Source: Acetobacteraceae bacterium
Lineage (GTDB): Bacteria; Pseudomonadota; Alphaproteobacteria; Acetobacterales; Acetobacteraceae
Direction of reading: 5' to 3'
DNA: 10,218 bases
Assembly: GCA_947478535.1 (NCBI GenBank)
Contig: CANJXD010000175.1
Coordinates: 1 to 10,218, forward strand
Made by a program: the position numbers and the translations under genes. The notes beneath the pieces are model-generated. The model was given only the letters and a program-made list of their open reading frames with translations. It did no database searches and was not told where the DNA came from. Of the stretch, positions 1 through 4,462 are shown piece by piece (the stretch's first letter is position 1; each line of letters starts with the position of its first letter).

Positions 1-367
1 CCTCGCCAAGGATGACGCTTATTTCCAGGGGCTTTCGGCCTCCCTCCAGGGGAAGCGGGACCGGCTGGCGGCCGGGCTGAAGCGGCTCGGCTTCGATGTG
101 CTGGACAGCAAAGGCAGCTACTTCATCACCACCGATTTCCGTCCCTTGGGTTTCAATGGCGATGACGTCGCCTTCTGCCGGGCGCTCACGGTGGAAGCCA
201 AGGTCACGGCCATTCCCGTCACCGCCTTCTACGCTTCCGCCGACGCCCCCAACCACTACGCCCGCTTCGCCTTCTGCAAGGGCGACGCGGTGCTGGATGC
301 GGCGCTGGAGCGGATGGAGCGCTGGATCGCCAGCCGCGCCGGCGGCGTCCGGGCTACCGCTGGTTGA
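1..367 (+). CDS. Class I/II PLP-dependent aminotransferase, C-terminal fragment (cut by window edge)
   Basis: Reading from base 2, 121 residues run to a TGA at 365-367; the gene starts before the window. The fragment matches the C-terminal small domain of fold-type I aminotransferases, closest in feel to the methionine/kynurenine aminotransferase (YbdL-like) group. It has a glycine-containing strand (SKGSYFITTDF, residues 36-46), an AIPVTAFY stretch (70-77) as in the 'GV..IP.s.FY' signature, and NHYARFAFCK (84-93), whose Arg88 is the position that normally binds the substrate alpha-carboxylate. The PLP lysine lies upstream and is not visible. In the family the enzyme transfers an amino group to a 2-oxo acid in the cytoplasm. 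Substrate cannot be set from this part. The next gene on this strand is tRNA-His, 83 nt on, so this gene probably ends its transcript here. Confidence 0.85.
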   Translation, partial: LAKDDAYFQGLSASLQGKRDRLAAGLKRLGFDVLDSKGSYFITTDFRPLGFNGDDVAFCRALTVEAKVTAIPVTAFYASADAPNHYARFAFCKGDAVLDAALERMERWIASRAGGVRATAG

Positions 368-386
368 TACGGAGGGCGGGCCACCG

Positions 387-416
387 TTGACGGCATGGCC
401 CTCCCGGCCCTATCAC
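387..416 (+). promoter_or_regulatory. Candidate sigma-70 promoter for tRNA-His
   Basis: TTGACG (387-392, 5 of 6 to the -35 consensus) is separated by 18 nt from TATCAC (411-416, 4 of 6 to the -10 consensus). It lies about 35 nt before the mature tRNA 5' end, so a transcript would start near 423. The stretch just after the -10 is very GC-rich and includes a perfect 12-bp palindrome (420-431). A GC-rich discriminator is typical of growth-rate and stringent control of stable RNA genes. This is a pattern match only. Confidence 0.4.
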
Positions 417-450
417 GCCGCGCCCGGGCGCTCGTCCGGGCAAGGCGTGT

Positions 451-527
451 GGCGGTCGTAGCTCAGCTGGTAGAGCGCCAGGTTGTGGTCTTGGATGTCG
501 CGGGTTCGAGCCCCGTCGATCGCCCCA
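451..527 (+). tRNA. tRNA-His (anticodon GTG)
   Basis: The cloverleaf can be folded by hand. The extra 5' G (G-1, base 451) faces C73 (base 524), the identity feature of tRNA-His. The acceptor stem is 452-458 with 517-523 (one G-T pair). The D stem is GCTC 461-464 with GAGC 473-476. The anticodon stem is 478-482 with 490-494, and the loop TTGTGGT (483-489) holds GTG at 485-487. The T stem is 500-504 with 512-516 and the T loop is TTCGAGC (505-511). CCA is encoded at 525-527. The next gene starts only 28 nt downstream and no terminator is visible between them, so read-through into the SDR-like gene is possible. Confidence 0.97.
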
Positions 528-555
528 CGCGCCCCTTTCCCCCAGGGAATTTCCC

Positions 556-1341
556 ATGCAGATCCGTCTTGATGGCCGCGTCGCGCTGATCACCGGCGGG
601 TCCAAGGGCCTTGGCCTGGCAATTGCCGAATCCTATGTCGAATCCGGTGCTTCCGTGGCGCTGGTCGCCCGTGGCGCGGAATCGCTCGCCAGCGCCAAGG
701 CGAAGCTCACCGCCAAGTTCCAGGGCGCCCGCGTCTGCACCGTCGCTGCCGATATCGCGACGCTCGCCGGCTGCACCCGCGCCGTGGACACCGCCGTGGC
801 GGAACTCGGCCCGATCAACATCCTCGTGAACAACGCCGGCACCAGCCAGCGCGGCCCCTTCATGCAGGTGGATGACGCGCTCTGGCAGGCGGACCTCGAC
901 CTCAAGCTTTTCGCCGCCATCCGGCTGATCCGTGCGGTCTGGCCGGGCATGCAGGAACGCCGCTGGGGTCGCATCATCAACGTGCTGAACATCGGCGCGA
1001 AGGCTCCTGCCGCCCAGGGCGCCCCCACCGCCGTCTCCCGCGCCGCAGGCATGGCGCTGACGAAGATCCTGGCTGGGGAGGGCGCGCCGCATGGCATCCT
1101 CGTCAACGGCATGCTCGTCGGCATCATCGAGAGCGACCAGTGGGTCCGCCGCCACGCCGCAGACCCCCGCGGCATTTCCTGGGAAGACTGGAAGGCCGAG
1201 CAGGGCAAGGGCGTCCCCCTCGGCCGCATCGGCAAGTCCGAGGAATTCGCGGCACTGGCCACGCTGCTCGCCTCCGACCAGGGCGGCTACATCACCGGCA
1301 CCGCCATCAACGTCGATGGCGGCCGCAGCCCGGTGGTCTGA
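556..1341 (+). CDS. SDR-fold protein with non-canonical active site
   Basis: 261 residues, the usual length of a classical short-chain dehydrogenase/reductase. The Rossmann cofactor motif TGGSKGLG (13-20) and the structural NNAG (92-95) are intact, as is the C-terminal YITGTAINVDGG signature (245-256), so NAD(P) binding is expected. The catalytic tetrad is not there. By alignment to the usual spacing, Asn is Lys117, Ser is Asn145, Tyr is Thr158 and Lys is Arg162 (the YxxxK site reads TAVSR, 158-162). Flanking sequence is well conserved and the frame is open, which argues for a working but divergent protein rather than decay. From memory, related proteobacterial proteins share this pattern. 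Classical hydride transfer is therefore doubtful, and substrate and role are unknown. The ATG at 556 is supported by AGGGA at 544-548 with 7-nt spacing. It follows tRNA-His by 28 nt and precedes the metallopeptidase by 36 nt. Confidence 0.9.
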   Translation: MQIRLDGRVALITGGSKGLGLAIAESYVESGASVALVARGAESLASAKAKLTAKFQGARVCTVAADIATLAGCTRAVDTAVAELGPINILVNNAGTSQRGPFMQVDDALWQADLDLKLFAAIRLIRAVWPGMQERRWGRIINVLNIGAKAPAAQGAPTAVSRAAGMALTKILAGEGAPHGILVNGMLVGIIESDQWVRRHAADPRGISWEDWKAEQGKGVPLGRIGKSEEFAALATLLASDQGGYITGTAINVDGGRSPVV

Positions 1342-1377
1342 CCGATCCTCGTCTGACCCTGGCCGGGGCGTCATCGC

Positions 1378-2058
1378 ATGCCCTTCCTGATCATCGGCGG
1401 CATCGCGCTGCTGCTGGCGCTGCTGTTCGGCCCCGGCCTCTGGATCGCCCGCGTGATGCGGGTGGAGGGGCGGGAGCGGTCAGACCTGCCCGGCACCGGC
1501 GGCGAACTCGCCCGCCACCTGCTCGACGAGGCGGACCTCCGCCAGGTCCGGGTCGAGATGACGGAGGAAGGGGACCACTACGACCCCGCCACCCGCACCG
1601 TCCGCCTGCTGGAGCAGCACTATCGCGGCCGCTCCATCGCCGCTGTCGCGGTCGCGGCGCATGAGGTCTCCCACGCCGTGCAGCATGCGCGGGACGAGCC
1701 CGGCTTCCGCCGGCGCATCGCGCTGGTCCAGGTCATCGGGCCACTCGATACCGTCGCGCGCATCATCCTCGTCGCGGCGCCCCTGATCTTCCTGGTCTCC
1801 CACGCGCCGGTGCTGATCCTCGCGCAACTCGCCCTCGGCGTGGTCTTCCTGGCCGGGTGCCTGGCGGTGCATGCGGTGACGCTGCCGGTCGAATTCGACG
1901 CCAGCTTCGGCAAGGCCCTGCCGGTGCTGGAGCGCGGCGGCTACCTCGGCCCGGCCGACCTGCCCGCGGCGCGCCGCGTGCTGCGTGCCGCGGCCCTCAC
2001 CTATGTCGCGGCCGCGCTGGCCACGCTGCTGAATGTGCTGCGCTGGATCAGGCCCTGA
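1378..2058 (+). CDS. YugP-type membrane zinc metallopeptidase (Zn_peptidase_2 family)
   Basis: 226 residues, the normal length for this family. An N-terminal membrane segment (about 3-25) is followed by a soluble stretch containing DHYDP (66-70). The zinc-binding HEXXH motif is HEVSH (95-99) in a V..AAHEVSHA..H context. Two more hydrophobic segments lie at about 126-143 and 146-167. TLPVEFDAS (168-176) carries the probable third zinc ligand, Glu172, and the conserved end AALTYVAAAL is at 205-214. The fold is an integral inner-membrane protease; natural substrates of the family are poorly known. The start ATG at 1378 fits the N-terminal membrane segment, but the ribosome-binding site before it is weak (a G-rich run around 1360-1367). 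It probably shares a transcript with the SDR-like gene, whose stop is 36 nt upstream. Confidence 0.88.
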   Translation: MPFLIIGGIALLLALLFGPGLWIARVMRVEGRERSDLPGTGGELARHLLDEADLRQVRVEMTEEGDHYDPATRTVRLLEQHYRGRSIAAVAVAAHEVSHAVQHARDEPGFRRRIALVQVIGPLDTVARIILVAAPLIFLVSHAPVLILAQLALGVVFLAGCLAVHAVTLPVEFDASFGKALPVLERGGYLGPADLPAARRVLRAAALTYVAAALATLLNVLRWIRP

Positions 2059-2166
2059 AGCGCGGATTGCACACAAAGCCCGGTTTCCTGGCGCTGTTTT
2101 AATCGACAGAATTACCCGACGCGCAAAGCCACCAAGCTCCACTCCGCGTTTGGCGGTTTCGCGCGC

Positions 2167-2181
2167 GGCACGCGGCTTGCT
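2167..2181 (+). promoter_or_regulatory. Sigma-54 (RpoN) promoter of the cyanate locus
   Basis: The sequence GGCACG-CGGC-TTGCT fits the sigma-54 consensus TGGCACG-N4-TTGC(A/T) at every core position except the leading T. The invariant GG (2167-2168) and GC (2179-2180) are exactly 10 nt apart. It lies 42 nt before the expected start codon of the decayed transporter gene and about 830 nt before cynS. Nitrogen-scavenging operons are commonly driven by NtrC with sigma-54, so the match fits the gene content. I looked for an NtrC enhancer (TGCAC-N7-GTGCA-like) in 2059-2160 and found only a lone TTGCAC half-site near 2067. Confidence 0.62.
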
Positions 2182-2207
2182 AACCTCGCCTGGCAGACCT
2201 GATCGCC

Positions 2208-2213
2208 GGAGGA
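2208..2213 (+). promoter_or_regulatory. Shine-Dalgarno of the decayed substrate-binding-protein gene
   Basis: GGAGGA is a full-strength ribosome-binding site, 9 nt before ATT at 2223-2225. The reading frame from this ATT has homology right from the first codons (ARQFTNPFDAATRLG), which places the ancestral start here. The site is still intact although the start codon is not ATG, GTG or TTG. Confidence 0.6.
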
Positions 2214-2222
2214 CGCGCCGCC

Positions 2223-2721
2223 ATTGCCCGCCAGTTCACCAACCCCTTCGATGCCGCCACCCGCCTCGGCCCCTGCGATTGCGGCCGCGCGCATGACGCG
2301 GGCTTCGCCTGCTAGGCCCTGCCCAACGCCGCCGAGGCCGATGGCACCGGCGCCTTCGGCGAGGTCGCCGAACAGGCCGTCCTCCGCGCCCTCTACCCCG
2401 ACGGCACGCAGCGCCGCGCCATGCTGCGCGCCGTCGGCGCCGGCACCCTGTTCGCCGCCATCAACGCCTTCTTCCCCCTCGGCGCGGCGCGTGAGGCGCT
2501 GGCCCAGGCGCCCGCCGGCGGCGCGATCGAGAAGCCGAATCTGAAGATCGGCTTCATCCCCATCACCTGCGCCACGCCGATCATCATGGCGGACCCGATG
2601 GGCTTCTACCGCCGCCACGGCCTCAACGTCGAAGTCATCCGCGCCGCCGGCTGGGCCGTGATCCGGGACCGCGCCATCGCCCGCGAATTCGACGCCGCTC
2701 GCGATGTCGCTCGGCGTGGGT
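2223..2721 (+). pseudogene. Decayed NrtA/CynA-type ABC substrate-binding protein gene, 5' part only
   Basis: The frame from 2223 encodes the N-terminal part of a nitrate/cyanate/bicarbonate-type (NrtA/CmpA/CynA) solute-binding protein. It has a Cys-rich leader (GPCDCGRAH), a linker, an RRAMLRAVGAGTLFAA export-signal region, then PNLKIGFIPITCATPIIMAD and VEVIRAAGWAVIRDRAIAREFDAA, both hallmarks of the family. Lesions: the start reads ATT (2223-2225); TAG at 2313-2315 stops the frame after 30 codons; after AREFDAA (ends about 2699) roughly 7 residues of the usual 'HMLSPMP' segment are missing and the frame shifts, resuming as LAMSLGVG at 2698-2721. The remaining two thirds or so of the gene is absent. 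A repeated GCCGC may have promoted the small deletion (inferred). Such proteins normally capture the anion in the periplasm; this one cannot. Nitrate versus cyanate specificity is inferred only from the adjacent cynS. Confidence 0.8.
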
Positions 2722-2766
2722 GTCGCGCAGCCCATCATCCAGGTGCTGCGGCCTGTCTCGCCCCTG
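2722..2766 (+). pseudogene. Fragment of an NrtB/CynB-type ABC permease gene
   Basis: About 15 codons in the frame starting 2722 read VAQPIIQVLRPVSPL. This closely resembles the cytoplasmic coupling-loop region of nitrate/taurine/cyanate-type permeases (typically '..P.iQvLRPVSPLAWLPi'). Everything before and after it from the permease gene is missing. It sits between the remnants of the binding-protein and ATPase genes, matching the normal gene order A-B-D. The fragment is short, so homology rests on one motif plus its position. Confidence 0.62.
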
Positions 2767-2769
2767 CGG

Positions 2770-2985
2770 GACAAACCGCCTTCCTGATCACGCATGACGT
2801 GGATGAAGCGATCCCGCTGGCCGACCGCATCCTGCTGATGACCAACGGCCCGCAGGCGCGGCTGGCGGAGGTGGTGGTGAACGCTGCCTCGCCCGCGCAC
2901 CCGCGCCACGCTGCACCACGTGGCCGGCGCCCCGCCGCCCGGCTGGAACCCCCGCGAAACGCCAGAAGTCCGCCCCGCTGCCTGA
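2770..2985 (+). pseudogene. 3' end of an NrtD/CynD-type ABC ATPase gene, with frameshift
   Basis: From about 2770 the frame encodes QTAFLITHDVDEAIPLADRILLMTNGP, the post-Walker B region with the H-loop (THDVDEA) of an NrtC/NrtD-class ATPase. Walker A, the signature motif and Walker B are all deleted. After LAEVVVN the homology moves to another frame, consistent with one extra G at about 2883. Removing it gives NLPRPRTRATLHHVAG and a natural stop at 2983-2985, the expected end of the family. This stop is 25 nt before cynS. Without the correction, the original frame stays open to 3014 and overlaps the cynS start. The product would have energised anion uptake. Confidence 0.78.
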
Positions 2986-3010
2986 CCACCTCCCATCGAA
3001 GGAAACGCCC

Positions 3011-3493
3011 ATGACCCGTGAGCAGCTCACCGAAAAGATCCTCGACATCAAGCGCGAGAAGGATTGGACCTGGAAATACATCTGCGAGGAGATCGGCGGC
3101 CTCGCGCCGACCATGATCGTCGGCGCCCTGCTCGGCCAGATGAAGCTGGTCAAGCCGCTCGCCGCCAAGGCCGCCGCGCTGTTCGGCCTGTCCACGGTCG
3201 AGGAGCGGATGCTGAACGAGGTGCCCTATCGCGGCACAGCCATGCTGCCGACGGACCCGCTGATCTATCGCTTCTACGAGATGGTGATGCTCAACGGCCC
3301 TGCCTGGAAGGCGCTGATCGAGGAGGAATTCGGCGATGGCATCATGTCCGCCATCGACTTCGACTTCCACTTCGAGCGCATGGCGCATGAGAAGGGCGAC
3401 CGCGTGAAGATCGAGATGACCGGCAAATTCCTGCCCTACAAATACTACGGTGCCGAACAGGGCATCCCCGCCTATGGCTACAAGGAGGAATAG
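3011..3493 (+). CDS. cynS: Cyanate hydratase (cyanase)
   Basis: 160 residues, intact. Cyanase converts cyanate and bicarbonate to carbamate and CO2, the carbamate breaking down to ammonia and CO2; it detoxifies cyanate and supplies nitrogen in the cytoplasm as a decamer. The N-terminal part (about 1-75) is the helical DNA-binding-like domain of the family, and the C-terminal part is the catalytic cyanase domain. The active-site Arg, Glu and Ser (Arg96, Glu99, Ser122 in E. coli) correspond to Arg87 and Glu90 in YRFYEM (86-91) and Ser113 in GIIMSAID-like GIMSAID (110-116). The tail is a little longer than in E. coli and rich in Tyr. AAGGAA at 2999-3004 supports the ATG. It is the last gene of what was a transporter-cyanase operon; the likely promoter is the sigma-54 site at 2167-2181. 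Confidence 0.96.
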   Translation: MTREQLTEKILDIKREKDWTWKYICEEIGGLAPTMIVGALLGQMKLVKPLAAKAAALFGLSTVEERMLNEVPYRGTAMLPTDPLIYRFYEMVMLNGPAWKALIEEEFGDGIMSAIDFDFHFERMAHEKGDRVKIEMTGKFLPYKYYGAEQGIPAYGYKEE

Positions 3494-3511
3494 CGCCCCT
3501 TCGATTCATCT

Positions 3512-3537
3512 CCCTTCCCCGCTCTTGCGGGGGAGGG
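3512..3537. repeat. GC-rich intergenic hairpin repeat, copy 1
   Basis: An 11-bp stem, CCCTTCCCCGC (3512-3522) with GCGGGGGAGGG (3527-3537), contains one G-T pair and a 4-nt loop. It is followed by TCGGGGTGGGGG. The same layout (hairpin, then GGGT.GGGTG.GGGG) recurs at 4408-4445 on the other side of the nadX-like gene. This resembles the dispersed palindromic elements found between genes in many proteobacteria. There is no T tract on either side, so it is not a clear intrinsic terminator for cynS. Confidence 0.6.
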
Positions 3538-3555
3538 TCGGGGTGGGGGAAACAA

Positions 3556-3577
3556 CGCTCCGCCAACACGCGGAGCG
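3556..3577 (+). promoter_or_regulatory. Hairpin covering the ribosome-binding site of the nadX-like gene
   Basis: CGCTCCGC (3556-3563) pairs perfectly with GCGGAGCG (3570-3577) around the 6-nt loop CAACAC. The GGAG at 3572-3575, the only plausible Shine-Dalgarno for the ATG at 3585, lies inside the 3' arm, with 9-nt spacing. Folding would hide it. Whether this is used for control is not shown by sequence alone. Confidence 0.45.
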
Positions 3578-3584
3578 AACCCTC

Positions 3585-4397
3585 ATGTCCAAGACCCTCA
3601 CCGTCGGCATCGCCGGCCTCGGCGCCATCGGCCTGCATCTCGCCCGCGCCCTTGATGCCGGCGTCGAGGGCCTGGCGCTGCATTCCGTCGCGGCGCGGGA
3701 CCATGCGAAGGCCGCCGCCAACCTTGCCGGCTTCCGCAACCCGCCGCCCATCGTCTCCCTCACCGCGCTGGCGGAGGCCGATGTGGTGGTGGAGGCCGCG
3801 CCTTCCTCCATCTTCGAGGAGGTGGCGACCGCCGCCATCGAGGCCGGCCGCATCTTCGTGCCATCGAGCGTCGGTGCGCTGCTGCCGCGCATGCACCTGG
3901 TGGAGCGCGCGCGGCAGACCGGTGCGCGCATCATCGTCCCCACCGGTGCGTTGCTCGGCCTCGATGCCGTGCGCGCGGCGGCGGAGGGCGATGTCTCCTC
4001 CGTCACCATCGAGACCCGCAAGCCGCCGCGTGGGCTGGTCGGCGCGCCCTATCTCGAACAGCACGGGATCGATGTGCTGGCGGTGGGCGATACGGCGCAG
4101 CTTGTCTTCAAGGGCAACGCGTTCGACGCCGCCCAGGGTTTTCCGGCCAATGTGAACGTCGCCGCCGCCTTGGCACTGGCCGGCATCGGCCCGGAGCGCA
4201 CGATGGTCGAGATCTGGGCGGACCCGCATGTCACGCGCAACACCCACACCATTCGCGTCGAGGCCGCCGCCGTGCGCCTGACCATGACGATCGAGAATGT
4301 GCCGAGCGAAGAAAATCCCCGCACCGGCAAGATCACGCCACTGTCGATCCTTGCCTGCCTGCGCGGCCTGACGAGCACGCTCAAGGTCGGCAGCTGA
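3585..4397 (+). CDS. nadX: Aspartate dehydrogenase-like protein (NadX family)
   Basis: 270 residues from the ATG at 3585; the open frame extends upstream but the added residues would be translated repeat DNA. An N-terminal Rossmann domain with GLGAIG (11-16) binds NAD(P). VVVEAAP (67-73) and VPSSVGALL (92-100) fit the family core. VPTGALLGLDA (118-128) and FPANVNVAAAL (186-196) match the substrate-domain signatures, and His221 in RNTHTIRVE (218-226) is the expected catalytic histidine. ENPRTGKITPLSI (243-255) is the usual C-terminal motif. NadX enzymes oxidise L-aspartate to iminoaspartate (oxaloacetate plus ammonia after hydrolysis), which can feed NAD synthesis or amino-acid catabolism. No nadA or nadC is nearby, so the pathway is open. 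The Shine-Dalgarno GGAG at 3572-3575 lies in a hairpin. Hairpin repeats flank the gene on both sides. Confidence 0.85.
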   Translation: MSKTLTVGIAGLGAIGLHLARALDAGVEGLALHSVAARDHAKAAANLAGFRNPPPIVSLTALAEADVVVEAAPSSIFEEVATAAIEAGRIFVPSSVGALLPRMHLVERARQTGARIIVPTGALLGLDAVRAAAEGDVSSVTIETRKPPRGLVGAPYLEQHGIDVLAVGDTAQLVFKGNAFDAAQGFPANVNVAAALALAGIGPERTMVEIWADPHVTRNTHTIRVEAAAVRLTMTIENVPSEENPRTGKITPLSILACLRGLTSTLKVGS

Positions 4398-4407
4398 CCT
4401 CGAAAAG

Positions 4408-4445
4408 CCCTCTCCCCAGCGGGGAGAGGGTTGGGTGAGGGGAGT
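4408..4445. repeat. GC-rich intergenic hairpin repeat, copy 2; possible terminator for the - strand gene
   Basis: A perfect 10-bp stem, CCCTCTCCCC (4408-4417) with GGGGAGAGGG (4421-4430), has a 3-nt loop. It is followed on the + strand by TTGGGTGAGGGGAG, giving the same design as the element at 3512. It lies between the convergent nadX-like and IalB-family genes. Read on the - strand, the stem is followed by CTTTTC and lies 33 nt past the IalB-family stop, so it may end that transcript. On the + strand no T run follows. Confidence 0.6.
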
Positions 4446-4462
4446 TTCTTAAACCCCTTGCC

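Noticed and set aside
371..404. Possible terminator hairpin (GGAGGGC/GCCCTCC) after the aminotransferase gene
   Set aside because: The arms are 7 bp around a 20-nt loop and no T run follows; the stretch also contains the candidate -35 of the tRNA promoter.
463..1374. 303-codon open frame on the - strand, opposite the SDR-like gene
   Set aside because: It is an antisense shadow of a GC-rich gene: very rich in Asp, Gly and Ala, with no recognisable motif, and it also runs across tRNA-His.
2059..2160. NtrC-type enhancer upstream of the sigma-54 promoter
   Set aside because: Only a single half-site (TTGCAC near 2067) is present, with no matching partner at the right distance.
2112..2996. 294-codon open frame on the - strand over the decayed transporter region
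   Set aside because: I considered whether this was the real gene. It is Gly/Ala/Arg-rich without motifs, whereas the + strand has recognisable NrtA, NrtB and NrtD segments in the correct order.
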